From: Rhizobium sp. RCAM05350
GTDB lineage: Bacteria > Pseudomonadota > Alphaproteobacteria > Rhizobiales > Rhizobiaceae
NCBI GenBank assembly: GCA_024426085.1
Contig: CP087975.1
Location: 124,001 to 188,000, forward strand
Length of the DNA stretch: 64,000 nt
Reading direction: 5' to 3'
Part shown: positions 8,449 through 18,479 of the stretch, piece after piece
Layout of the letters: each line of letters opens with the position of its first letter
How positions within the stretch are numbered: position 1 is the stretch's first letter
Translations under genes and position numbers: made by a program
The notes under the pieces: model-generated
What the model was told of the DNA's origin: nothing
What the model saw: the letters and a program-made list of their open reading frames with translations, nothing else
The model's database searches: none

Positions 8449-10838
8449 ATGTCAGTCAACAAGATTACCAGTGATCTCACCACGCAGTTCAATATTACCA
8501 GCTCTTCCAACACATGGATCTTGGATGAGGACGTCTCCATCACCGTTGCCAATGGCGAGGGGATCAGCAACTACTTCACCAATCACGACAGCACGATCGT
8601 CGTCAATGGTCACATCACGGCTCAGGCCTTCGCCAGGTCCGGCGTATTCAGCCAAGGCCTCACCGCCGAGATCGATATCTCCGAAAGGGGCGCAATCGAC
8701 GCCTACAATGGTGTGTCCATCTCCGGCGCCAATTCGAGCGTGCTCAACGAAGGAACAATCACTGCGGCAAATATCGGCCTCTACGGGAGGGGATCTAACC
8801 TGCACCTGTCGAACACCGGTCTGATCGACGCAGGTTTCGGAATCTATGTGCAGAGTGCAACCGACACGACGATTGACAACACCGGCACCATCACGGGCGA
8901 TACCGGCATCGTTATCGACAGCAGCCACGCGAAGGTGAAACTCAGGTCCAGCAGCGTTGTCGATGTCCAGGATACCGGTCTCCTTTTCATCGGTGATCGC
9001 TCCAGCAATGTCGAAAACTCAGGTCTGATCAAGTCGGCTGCGCACGCGATCACCGGCAGCGCTGCTGCCGAAACCGTCATCAATCATGGAACGATAAAGG
9101 GCTCCATTCATCTCGGTGCAGGCAATGACTATTTCGATAATCGTGGCGGGACGATCGACCATGCGATCGACGGCGGCGCAGGCGACGATACCTACCACCT
9201 TAATTCGACTTCAGACAAAGTTATCGACAGCGCCGGAAAAGACTTGGTTTCAACGGAATTTAGCGCAAGCCTGACCTCCTACCAGACGGTCGAGTGGCTT
9301 GCACTTCGCGGCTCCGGGAATTTCAACGCCAGCGGCAACGCGCTCGTCAATGCTCTCTACGGTAACACCGGCAACAACATTCTCGATGGAACCGGCGACG
9401 GCCTCGTCGATTTCCTGGCTGGCGACTACGGCAATGACACTTACGTCCTTGGCTCCGAATTCGAAAATATTCTCGAACATGGCAACAAGCCGACAGATGT
9501 TCAGCAGGTTGACGAAGCTCCGATCCACACGGGTGACGGCAACGGGGATATTCCGTTTGAATTTGAGAATGATCCGGTTGAGCTGAACCCTCCCTCCGCG
9601 GAGGAGGCGGCTGTCGGTGGTATTGACACTATCACATCAACAATCAGCCGCGACCTGTCCGACTATGCCTATATCGAGAACCTGAAGTTGCTCGGCACGA
9701 GCAATATCAACGGTACCGGTAATGCCCTAGCGAACGTCATCACCGGCAATGCGGCAAATAACGTGCTGAATGGGGGCACCGAGGCCACGGCCGTGATCGA
9801 TACGCTGGACGGCGGTGCCGGCAACGACACCTACGTCCTTGGTTCCGGTTCCGACAAGGTCATCGATAGTACAGGCACGGATACGATCACCTCGACGATC
9901 AGCCGCAGTCTTGCATCCTATTCGACAATCGAAAATCTGACACTGCTCTGATCCGGCAATATCAACGCTACCGGCAATGCTCTGGCCAATGTGTTGACCG
10001 GAAACTCCGGAGCCAACACCTTGGATGGCGGCGCCGGCAACGACACCTATATTCTCGGTTCTGGGACGGACAAGGTTATTGATGTCTCTGGAACCGATAC
10101 CATCACCTCGCTCGTCTCATGCGCAACCTCTCCACCTTTGCAACGATCGAGAACCTGAAGCTTCTGGGTGTCTCCAATATCAGCGCCACAGGCAATGCGC
10201 TTGCAAACACGCTGACCGGCAATGCTGGCGCCAACACCCTTTCGGGTGCGGCCGGCAACGACCGGCTGGTCGGCGGCGCAGGAGCAGACAAGCTCGATGG
10301 CGGCGCCAACACCGACACTGCGTCCTATGCTGGCGCTTCTGCCGGCGTGGTCGCCAATCTCGCCACGGCTTCGGCCAATACCGGCGACGCCAAGGGCGAT
10401 GTCTACGTCTCGATAGAGAACCTGACCGGTTCCGGCCACAACGACACGCTGACCGGTAATACCGGTATCAACGTGCTGTACGGCGGAGCCGGCGCCGACA
10501 AGCTGACCGGCGGAATTGGTGCCGACACCTTCCTGTTCAAGGCGATCGGCGATACCACCGTGGCGACGACTGGCCAGGATACAATCTTCGATTTCAGCCA
10601 TGCGCAAGGTGACAAAATCAGCCTGTCCGGCATCGACGCCAACACCGCGCTCACCGGCGACCAGTCGTTCCTGTTCAAGGGCACGGCGGCTTTCAGCGGC
10701 GCCAACGGTGAACTTCGTTTCGAAAAACAGGCCTCCGACACCTATGTCTATGGTGACGCCAATGGCGACAAGGTGGCTGATTTCGTCATCCATTTCGACG
10801 ATGCCATCGCCTTCCAGGTCAGCGATTTCGTGTTGTGA
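8449..10838 (+). pseudogene. RTX secreted protein RTX2, interrupted by a stop codon and a 2-base insertion
   Basis: Paralogue of RTX1. Residues 1 to about 235 align with the RTX1 N-terminal domain (SITVANGEGI, AYNGVSISG, NHGTIKGSIHLGAGNDYFDN) and are followed by four repeat modules and the serralysin-type C-terminal region. The frame is open from 8449 to a TGA at 9949-9951, where the twin copy in RTX1 has GGA (Gly). A second defect is an extra AT near 10116 (CTCATGCGC against CTCGCGC). Both lie in the 1.03-kb inverted repeat; the unique 5' part is undamaged. As drawn it encodes a 500-residue product without a secretion signal. Restoration by recombination with the intact copy is conceivable. 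Confidence 0.85.
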
Positions 10839-10839
10839 T
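9806..10839 (+). repeat. Inverted repeat copy 2 (3' part of RTX2)
   Basis: 1034 bases matching 4421-5452 in reverse orientation at about 99.5% by eye; the 2-base length difference is the AT insertion. It starts at TGGACGGCGGTGCCGG and ends at GTGTTGTGAT just past the stop codon. It carries both lesions of RTX2. Confidence 0.9.
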
Positions 10840-10897
10840 ATTCGAGCAGGGAGGCTGACGTGTCAGCCTCCCTGCATTGCTATCGAAAGCATGTGCC

Positions 10898-11359
10898 ATG
10901 GTCCGGACCCTCGCCGTCATTTTCTGTCTCCTCATAGGCACGGCGTCCGTATTTGCCGGTGAAACGCCACCTGAAGGGCGCTGGACCGTCGTTTCCGGTG
11001 TTCAGTTGGGTGAAAAGCTCATTACCGTCACAGACAAGGACGATCCCTACATTGGCAAGACGATCCGGTTTTCGCGCCATGGCGTCGATGGTCCGTTGCT
11101 GCTCAATTGCCACGATGCCGCGTTCGCCTGGTCGTTCATGCCGGCCGAGTGGCTCTTTCAGGGATTTGCCGAAACCGCCGAAAAGGCCGCCGTCAATGCC
11201 GGGGTTCTCCGGCTGGCAAATCCGGCAAGAACGCTCAGCATGACCTGCGAGACCGGCATTTTCGATTTTCACATGCGCGACGAATCCACGATGCTGATCA
11301 TAATCAATTGGGTCGTATATACGTTTGAGCGGCAACGGATGCGTGAAAGATGGCGATGA
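10898..11359 (+). CDS. Secreted/periplasmic protein of unknown function
   Basis: 153 residues from ATG 10898, preferred over the upstream TTG because it gives a standard Sec signal peptide (MVRTLAVIFCLLIGTASVFA, cut before GETPPEG). The mature part has two well-spaced cysteines (LLNCHDAAFAW and SMTCETGIFDF) that could form a disulfide. No family recognised. It stands alone between RTX2 and an IS6 remnant. Confidence 0.65.
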   Translation: MVRTLAVIFCLLIGTASVFAGETPPEGRWTVVSGVQLGEKLITVTDKDDPYIGKTIRFSRHGVDGPLLLNCHDAAFAWSFMPAEWLFQGFAETAEKAAVNAGVLRLANPARTLSMTCETGIFDFHMRDESTMLIIINWVVYTFERQRMRERWR

Positions 11360-11385
11360 CTATGGAACAAGCAACGCGGCCAGTT

Positions 11386-11495
11386 TCAGGTCGCCCAGGG
11401 ACCATGGCTGAATGGAAAGCCGTGACCGGAATGCTGTCGTGATTTACCGGCCATAGCCCACTATGCAGACGTGTTCGAATAATGTGTCATCACCC
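11386..11495 (+). mobile_element. IS6-family 3'-end remnant
   Basis: The sequence encodes TMAEWKAVTGMLS and a stop, matching the C-terminus of the IS6 transposase at 19496 (AMAQWRAVTGTLA). It is followed by an imperfect copy of that element's terminal sequence (TTCGAATAATGTGTCATCACC against TTCAAACAATGTGACAACGCC). Only this tail of the element is left. Confidence 0.5.
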
Positions 11496-11554
11496 TCTAT
11501 CATGTTCTGTCTAGCCCTGGGCGTAATCTCGGAGATGTCGGCGGCGCGCGTTTT

Positions 11555-11932
11555 TCAGCCGCCAGCGCCATCATCGATCATGTCGTTCATCAGATACATG
11601 TAGGCGGCCTGACAGGTGCGGTAACTCGCGCAATCCGGCAGGATCAGCAGCGGCAGCACGACGATCAGCGCGCCAGTGGTAATGCCCGCCAACAGCGGAA
11701 GCGGTCGTCCCTTCTTCTTACGCATAACAACGATTATCATGGCAACGGCCTGGAGGGCACAGCCGATTTGAAGGATGTAAAACGGCCCCTCGGTCAACCG
11801 GTCAAAGGGGCTTACGTAACTGTCGTGGAAGCCATTCCAGATGGATTTGAGATTGCGGGAGGCCGACAGGTAGAGGCAGAAGGCTGCCCAGATAAGCACG
11901 ATAACCCGCATTCTTATAGCCCTCACACTCAT
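11555..11932 (-). CDS. Small integral membrane protein, unknown function
   Basis: 125 residues with three hydrophobic helices: near the N-terminus (VIVLIWAAFCLYLSA), in the middle (ILQIGCALQAVAMIIVVM) and after a basic RKKKGR turn (LLAGITTGALIVVLPLLIL). Two cysteines sit in the C-terminal tail (DCASYRTCQAAY). Frame intact; no family recognised. Confidence 0.6.
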   Translation of the reverse strand: MSVRAIRMRVIVLIWAAFCLYLSASRNLKSIWNGFHDSYVSPFDRLTEGPFYILQIGCALQAVAMIIVVMRKKKGRPLPLLAGITTGALIVVLPLLILPDCASYRTCQAAYMYLMNDMIDDGAGG

Positions 11933-12001
11933 CGGTATATGAAATCGGCGACCGAATCGGTGGGCGCCCGTTCTTTGTGGCGGATTTTCATGATCGATCG
12001 G

Positions 12002-12813
12002 TCAACGTTGCAGCCCGATTGCTGCGGTGACAGCCAGAAAGCGACGGTCACGCCCCTCATAGCCCTGGCTGAACCATTGCACGAGAACGGCCACCACTGG
12101 CTGTCCTCCCTCAGGCGTAAGCAGATAGGCTTCGGAAAGGCTGTAGGATGTCGGGCAGTTGCGCCATGCAGGTACTAACGCGTCCTCGTGCAACCGTTCC
12201 GGCTGTCCTGCAGGCCTGTTCAGAACCAGACGAAAGCCGAGTGCCTTGCCCGTCTTGTCACCGGGCAAGGCGCCGTTCAGGCTGGCGGCACAATCCTCGC
12301 TTCCGGCAGCAAGCGTCTGGTCAAGGTGAAAAGCACTCCCTTTCAGCCGTCCATCGGTCACTAGAGATTTGGGCGATGCTTCCTCGAGCGGAGCCACTCC
12401 CACGTAAGGGACCATCTCGTCCGGTCGCGTCGTGGTATCAATGGCAATCCGGTCGCCTGGGGTGGCGATTGCGTATTTTGCAAGCAGGGGATCCGCCCTC
12501 ATCCGAACTTGGCGCCGTGCGTCCTCCAGCGTCAACGACCGATCGCCGATCTCATCGGCCACGCGGATCGCCTTATCGCCCACAATCTTGCCCGTTCGCG
12601 TGTCAAGAATGGTGATTTCCGACCAACCGGAGTCGCTGTCGCTCCAGTCCAGAACCCCATATTGTTCGAAGGCGAAGTAGTCGCCATCCAGCGAAAATCC
12701 AAAGATATGGCGGGCTGCGGCATCCCCGCGACGGCAGGGCCGATACAGGACGAAAGCAGCGCAGAAAGGGCAACGGTGGCGCAGATTTTCGGACGAGACA
12801 GGATATTCAGCAT
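12002..12813 (-). pseudogene. DUF2259-type secreted protein, frameshifted
   Basis: A signal-peptide start (MLNILSRPKICATVALSALL, ending AVAG) is in one frame. The conserved body begins AAARHIFGFSLDGDYFAFEQ and continues WSEITILDTRTGKIVG in another, matching what I know of the rhizobial DUF2259 family of predicted secreted proteins. The frames meet at about 12720 in a run of G (minus strand), consistent with one missing base (AVAGDAAARHIF). The body is undamaged to its stop at 12002. Function of the family unknown. Confidence 0.65.
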
Positions 12814-13016
12814 GAGGGAAAGCCTTTGTGTCGATCGAAGGATCCGTGCGAGCCGCCATCGTCCAGGTGAAATCAGCAATTAAAGCCAAAAGTGGTTTCA
12901 CCTGATCGACGTTTGAAACAGCGATGGTGAAGACCGCCTTTGGCCATGGAGGCGTGACTAGCACGGAGCAATCACGATGACCGAGGTGAGTTGGGTTAAG
13001 TCCGTCCAAATGCACT

Positions 13017-13952
13017 TCAACTGCAATTGGTGGCCTGATTGGAGCAAGTACCACGCCACCATCCGCGTGTGCCGTCGGTGCTTTCCGTCAGTGCCCAGTT
13101 GGCGGAGCAAGCCAAAAGATGTTTAAGCGTGCCGTCGATCGACAGTCCCTCATCGGCTCCGGCACCTGTTGGGACGAAGGCCTTGGCATCTATGTTCGGC
13201 GCCTGCAACAGCCAGTTTTTCGGCATTTGCGTGTTGGCATAGGCAGCCATCACCTCGGATGTCTTTACCCAGCCGCGCCCGGCGTAGGACGGCTTGTCTC
13301 TCTCGGCCGCCTCGCCATAACGCGCTCCAGGCTCCTGCACGTCATCGATGAGGAACCAGCCGTCCTTGTATCCGACCACCGAGAGTTCGGCCCGCCAGCC
13401 GCTGCCATAGGCAATCTCGCTCCCGGCGGGGAGATAGGGCGGCGCAACGGTCCCGAGAATTTCGGCCGTTTCCGGAGGGCGAGGCGCGCACACTGAGACC
13501 CGCAGGATCGTCGCTCGTCGACCACCCGTAAATCTTGCAAGGGGTCGTGCCCGCAGGCAGCTGCACGACGGTTGCTGCCGCCTCGGCACGGACCTGTCTG
13601 TGATAATTCTCGTTCTCATCACCCGAAACATCAGTGGCATCGCGCGCCGAACCTGCCGGATACGAACACCAGTCCGTCTCCCACTGTTCGCAATTTCGCT
13701 GTGACGACAAAGCCAGGATCGAAGGCACTGCCGGGAGTTTCGACATTTTCCGAACCCGCGGTAAACGCCGCCAGATATCCGGTCATGGTCTGGCGGTCGA
13801 CGCGGTAGACCTGACCGGCGACATAGCCCAGTGGAACGAGTACCGCGGCGTTCTCCTGCCAAGCGGCAGCGCCCTGCGACGGCTAGAGATGCGGGTAAGA
13901 CGACTGTACCGGTGAGAAGGCTGAGCATCAGAATGCGGCCGGTATGCCGCAT
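13017..13952 (-). pseudogene. Secreted SH3-like domain protein, several frameshifts
   Basis: The N-terminus is a signal peptide (MRHTGRILMLSLLTGTVVLP). Pieces of one protein then appear in all three minus frames: a VYRVDRQTMTGYLAAFTAGS region, then CKIYGWSTSDDPAGLSVRA (typical bacterial SH3 start), then EILGTVAPPYLPAGSEI, SVVGYKDGWFLIDDV and GRGWVKTSEV. At least three indels are needed to read it as one. Probably a periplasmic protein with an SH3 fold; target unknown. It lies directly upstream of the DUF2259 gene on the same strand. Confidence 0.6.
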
Positions 13953-14350
13953 GAATCTTCCCTGTCTCTTGCAAACATCCGATTCTGGGGAGTTCGACAT
14001 CTTTAACACTTTAGCGAGATCAGGGTTGAGTATAACTCTAACGTCTGAGCGAGGGAAATAATTCGGCGACCCGGTAGGTGCCGGCTAGAGAATGCGAAGT
14101 CGCCGGATAATCGTGAAATCTGACTGAAACGTAGCGCAGCTATCTGGGGCTGCCCTTCTTAAAAGAAGCGGGTCAGCAGCAATAGTTAAAGCCAGGGGCA
14201 GATACCTCTAAGGCGCCGGAGCCGGATTCTGCGGCAAGTTCAAACTAGAATACTAGCCCACGTCGGACTGTGCCTGCGGCGGTAGAATCGCTGCCAGGGC
14301 AGAGGGCCGAGACAATGGCAAGAAAACGGAACATTTCTTTAGGGGGAGCA
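13953..14350. other. Gene-free divergent intergenic region
   Basis: About 400 bases between the start of the SH3-like gene (minus) and the ECF sigma gene (plus). No frame with protein-like content. It should hold the two promoters, but I could not name a convincing element. Confidence 0.4.
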
Positions 14351-14868
14351 ATGCGAATAGCGCCAGAATCAAATGAATTCAGACAAGAGCTCGTCAGTAT
14401 GCTGCCTAAGCTACGTCGTTTCGCAATGACACTGACCCGCAATGGCGCCGACGCCGATGATCTGGTGCAGGTGGTTTGTGAACGCGGATTACACGCAACC
14501 ACCTTTGGAATCGTGAAGGGCGGTTTGAGAGCTGGATATACGCAATGACCCGCAACCTGTGGATCGACGAAATCAGAAAACGCAAGGTGCGAATTGGAAG
14601 TGGCACGATCGATGCGTCCGCACAGGAAGAGCTGTCGGTTGAGGCCTCCGGCGAAATGGCTGTTTACGCCAACCAATTGCACAGGATGATCCATTCAATG
14701 CCGGAAGGGCTGGCTAGCGTTTTCCTGTTGGTGAATGTCGAAGGACATAGCTATCGTGAAGCCGCCGAAATTTTGAAGATCCCAAACGGGACGGTGATGA
14801 GCAGAATTTCAACGGCACGTATACGTCTGGCCGCCATGGTTTCAGAGCTACCAAAAATGAGGGCCTGA
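14351..14868 (+). pseudogene. ECF-type RNA polymerase sigma factor, frameshifted
   Basis: ATG at 14351 follows AGGGGGAGC. The first frame gives sigma region 2.1-2.2 (FRQELVSMLPKLRRFAMTLT and DADDLVQVVCER). The second, from about 14520, gives region 2.3-2.4 (RFESWIYAMTRNLWIDEIRK) and region 4 (MPEGLASVFLLVNVEGHSYR then EILKIPNGTVMSRISTARIR), ending at 14868. The linking region near 14485-14520 is scrambled by one or two indels. Total about 170 codons, usual for an ECF factor. No anti-sigma gene is next to it. It lies beside the RTX genes, so it may once have controlled them (inference). Confidence 0.75.
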
Positions 14869-14873
14869 ACGTC

Positions 14874-15314
14874 TCAGAGCGTGCTGCTCGACTGGAGTGG
14901 GGGAGTGCGTTGATTCAGACGGCGGGAGCTGGATGGCACCAACCGGCACCCGCAAAGGATATCGCCTCCCCGGCCGCCGTTCAGGATGTTGTTTCCAGCA
15001 TCACCCGTGAGCACGTCGTTAAAGCCGCTGCCAATGATACTCGAGGCCGGAGAACAAATCGCCCTCGGCATCACCATCTTTGCCAATCGCCTTCGTCGCT
15101 ATAGAAAATCGGAGCCATCGCCGCCGGATATCATGTCATTTCCGGCGTCACCGTAAAGGAGGTCGAACCCGCTGCCACCTTCAAGATAATCATTCCCTTC
15201 ACCACCAGAGATGGAGCCGTTGAGGTCACCGCCCATGCCCCACAAGATATTTCTCTGGTTTTCAAGGCCGGTTTGCTGGTCGTTACCTGCCGTGCCCGTG
15301 TATTTGATGCTCAT
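14874..15314 (-). pseudogene. RTX protein remnant RTX4
   Basis: From ATG 15314 the frame gives MSIKYTGTAGNDQQTGLENQ, then GGEGNDYLEGGSGFDLLYGD and AGNDMISGGDGSDFL, i.e. RTX nonapeptides from almost the first residue. After a stop at about 15099 the sense resumes in other frames (GDAEGDLFSGLE, then IIGSGFNDVLTGDAGNNILN and GGRGGDILCG). At least two frame breaks; no secretion region is recognisable. Different from RTX1-3 in lacking the long N-terminal domain. A weak form of the RTX box lies 136 bases upstream. Confidence 0.6.
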
Positions 15315-15450
15315 GTCCGTTGTCTTCGAATACCGAGCCTATTGAGCTCAGCAACGTTGAAAAACCGCCCATACGACTGTTCGCCGGATCACGTTGGCCG
15401 AGCTTTTGACAGCGGTATGTTTTGTAAAGAATTCCACAGCTGATTTTTTC

Positions 15451-15464
15451 GTTTCAAATGGTTC
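15451..15464 (-). promoter_or_regulatory. Weak RTX upstream box (RTX4 side)
   Basis: Minus strand GAACCATTTGAAAC, three mismatches from the RTX1/RTX2 box, in the divergent region between RTX4 and RTX3. Confidence 0.4.
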
Positions 15465-15577
15465 AGAGGGGATGAGGGCACGCGGGCCGTCGGGATCAGA
15501 CCTGAAACGATCGTCCGTTTGGCAATTGCTAAGTGAGTGCCCACGACGCAAACGGTTCGGCCACGGCTGAAAACGCT

Positions 15578-15591
15578 GAAACAGTTGAAAC
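15578..15591 (+). promoter_or_regulatory. Shared RTX upstream box (RTX3 side)
   Basis: GAAACAGTTGAAAC, one mismatch from the RTX1/RTX2 box and 80 bases before the RTX3 ATG. A third degenerate unit precedes it: GAAAACGCT, GAAACAGTT and GAAACGTTG follow each other with a 9-base period. Confidence 0.55.
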
Positions 15592-15671
15592 GTTGGCGGG
15601 ATTGGAAGAAATACAACGGAAACAGAACGGATCTAGGCAGAAGGCAATTCTACGATTTAGCCTGAAAGGCC

Positions 15672-17733
15672 ATGCACATGTCTCTGTTCACGTACTCGAT
15701 CAATCAAAATCTCTCTACGCAGTTTAATGTCAGTCACGGCTTTACGGATTGGGTGCTGGGCGACGGCGTCAGCATCAAAAGTCAGACCGGGCACGGGATT
15801 TACAACGCTAGCAACTACGTCAACAATGCGATTGTCGTGCGGGGTTTGATCGAGGCCAACACCCAATACAAGTCAGGCGTGGCCTCCGACGCCGATCATA
15901 CTACCGTGGATATTCGCGCGACCGGCAACATCTCCGGCTACAATGCGGTCGCTGTGTACGGCAAGGGGACATTCATCTACAACGCCGGCACGCTGAGCAG
16001 ATCCAACATTGCCATCTACACCCAAGGATCCAACGTTCGGATCGAAAACACCGCATCGGTGGCTGGCAAGACGGCTATCTATATCGATAAAGTATCGACC
16101 TTCGACCTGTCGAATATGGGTTCAGTGAGTGGTGGTGTCGGTGTCGCGTTGAAAGGCAGTGCCGGTTTTGCGTCAGGGACCCTTACGAACGGCGCGACCG
16201 GTGGCATCCAGGGCGACGTGGCCGCGATCCAGATCGACAGCGTCAAAGGCGACTACATTACGCTTAACAATGACGGCGGCATCAGCTCGAAGGCCTTTGC
16301 CATCGCCGGTGGCGAGGGTGTCGAAACCGTCGTCAATACCGGCTCCATCAGCGGCAAGATTTCATTGGGCGGCGGCAACGATTTCTTCGACAACCGCGGC
16401 GGCGTCATCGACAGTGCCATTGACGGAGGACAAGGTGACGACACCTATTTCCTGGGCGGAACCTCCGACAGGATCAAGGATACGGCTGGAAATGACACCG
16501 TCAACGCCGCGTTCACCTGCAACCTGGCCACCTATGCCACGATAGAAAATCTGACGCTGAGCGGCACCGGCAACAACAACGGAACAGGCAACGCGCTCGC
16601 CAATGTCATCTACGGCAATCTCGGCAACAACGTTCTCGACGGCGGCATCGATAACATCCTGGACACATTGAGGGGCGATGCCGGCAATGACACCTATGTG
16701 CTTGGTGCGGGTGTGGACAACGTCGTCGACCTGTCCGGCATCGATACCATCACATCAACGATCACGCGCAGCCTGAACACCTTCACGACGATCGAAAATC
16801 TGAAGTTGCTGGGCAGCAGCAACATCAATGGAACCGGCAATGCTCTGGCAAACACACTGACAGGAAACTCCGGAAACAATGTCCTCGACGGCGGTGTCGA
16901 TGCGGCCATCGACACACTGAAGGGCGGGGCGGGTAACGACACGTATATCCTGTCGTCCGGCACCGACCAGATCATCGACACTTCCGGCACCGACACGATC
17001 ACCTCGACAGTCAGTCGAAATTTGGTCTCCTATTCCACCATCGAAAATCTGAACCTGCTCGGCACGCTGGACATCACGGGTACGGGCAATACACTTGCCA
17101 ATAAGATAACAGGCAATTCCGGTTCCAACGCGCTGAATGGCGCAGCTGGAAACGATGTGCTCGTTGGGGGCGCAGGTGCTGACAAGCTGGACGGCGGTTC
17201 GGGTACGGATACCGCCTCTTATACCGGTTCGGCCTCGGGCCTTACGGCAAACCTTTCGAAACCCTCTGCCAATACCGGCGATGCAAAAGGTGATGCCTAC
17301 GTCTCAATTGAAAACCTGACCGGCTCCAGCCACAACGATACGTTGACCGGGAACACGGGGAGCAACGTCCTGACCGGTGGAACCGGGGCAGACAAGATGA
17401 CCGGCGGCACAGGTGCCGACACCTTCCTATTCAAGTCGCTCAGGTGACACGACCGTCGTGACAGCGGGGCAGGATACAATTTTCGATTTCGGCCATACGC
17501 AAGGCGACAAGATCGGTCTGTCCGCCATCGACGCCAATTCGGCAATATCAGGCGATCAGGCTTTCATCTTCAAAGGCACAACCGCCTTCAGCGGTACCAA
17601 GGGCGAACTGCATTTCGACAAGCAAGCCTCTGACACCTATGTTTATGGCGATATCAACGGCGACAAAGTTGCAGATTTTGTCATTCATTTCGATGACGCC
17701 ATCGCGTTCCAGGCCAGCGACTTTCTGCTGTAA
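15672..17733 (+). pseudogene. RTX secreted protein RTX3, single frameshift near the 3' end
   Basis: Third member of the family. The N-terminal domain aligns with RTX1 and RTX2 (STQFNVSHGFTDWVLGDGVS, ISGYNAVAVYGKGTF, NTGSISGKISLGGGNDFFDN), followed by three repeat modules with RTX motifs and the serralysin-type C-terminal region ending FDDAIAFQASDFLL. The frame is broken once, at about 17442, where CTCAGGTGAC should read CTCGGTGAC (one extra base); the product would stop just before the secretion region. ATG 15672 or 15678 are both possible. Without the indel the protein would be about 687 residues. Confidence 0.85.
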
Positions 17734-17822
17734 CTGCGCGCTGGCGGCGCGAGCACTTGTGGGCCCGGTCGGCTCGATGCTGGGATTTTGGCCAACTCGA
17801 AGAACGGACGAGGAGCGCGCGG

Positions 17823-18389
17823 CTAAATGGAATCTGACGGCATGTCTGGGCCAGCCAGTGCGCGGTAGACAGTCATTCTGGAAATCTTCAGGTCGCGGGC
17901 GATGCCGACCTTGCTCGCACCGGCCGCGAGCCGACGGCGGACTTCATCATCATCGACGTTTTTCTTACGGCCTTTGTAGACGCCTTCGGCTCGTGCCGCC
18001 TCGATCCCGGCCCGCTGACGATCCTTGATGAACTTCAGTTCCATGTCGGCCACCATGCCGAGAATGGTGATCACCATCCGGCCCATGTCGCCCGCCGTCG
18101 TCACCTCCGGCTCGAGGACGCACAATGACGCTCCTCTTTCATCGAGCTCGTGAACTAGGTTCAGAACATCGCAGGTGGAGCGCCCGAGCCAGTCGAGCCG
18201 TAGCACGACCAGCTCGTCGCCGGCGCGCAGGAACTGCATAATCGTTTCCAGCTCCGTCCGTCCCGATCGGGATGCGCCCGATCCGGTCTCTGATCGCATG
18301 ATCTCGCAGCCTGCAGTGCGGAGCCGGGCGATCTGGATATCGAGATCCTGATCTGTCGTGCTGACGCGGGCATAGCCGACTCGGGTCAT
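17823..18389 (-). CDS. Serine recombinase of the resolvase/invertase family
   Basis: 188 residues, intact. Residues 1-10 give MTRVGYARVSTTDQ with the catalytic serine at position 10. The conserved arginines are in SGASRSGRTELETIMQ and VLRLDWLGRST, then the E helix (MVADMELKFIKDRQRAGIEA) and a C-terminal helix-turn-helix (GASKVGIARDLKISRMTVYR). Length and layout are those of Tn3-type resolvases and DNA invertases. A Tn3 transposase remnant lies 29 kb away. The likely target is the repeat-rich region just upstream. It could act as a cointegrate resolvase or as an invertase; sequence does not decide. Confidence 0.88.
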   Translation of the reverse strand: MTRVGYARVSTTDQDLDIQIARLRTAGCEIMRSETGSGASRSGRTELETIMQFLRAGDELVVLRLDWLGRSTCDVLNLVHELDERGASLCVLEPEVTTAGDMGRMVITILGMVADMELKFIKDRQRAGIEAARAEGVYKGRKKNVDDDEVRRRLAAGASKVGIARDLKISRMTVYRALAGPDMPSDSI

Positions 18390-18458
18390 AGGCAGAATCC
18401 GTCACATTAGAGTAGTTTTGGCAACGCACCGTCACATCAACAGTAAATCCAGCCCTTT

Positions 18459-18479
18459 GTGACAGATCTTTGGTGTCAC
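18459..18479. promoter_or_regulatory. Possible res/crossover subsite
   Basis: GTGACA, then nine bases, then TGTCAC: a perfect 6-base inverted repeat 70 bases upstream of the resolvase start. Further TGTCAC and GTCAC units flank it within 18428-18500. Resolvase genes commonly have their binding site here. Confidence 0.4.

Noticed and set aside
9949..9951. In-frame TGA in RTX2 considered as a selenocysteine codon or programmed read-through.
   Set aside because: The twin copy has GGA (Gly) there, no hairpin was recognised, and a second lesion follows.
17823..18389. The serine recombinase as the driver of RTX inversion.
   Set aside because: Its probable site lies at 18428-18500 and I find no copy at the RTX repeat ends. 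The 1-kb repeats are long enough for homologous recombination.
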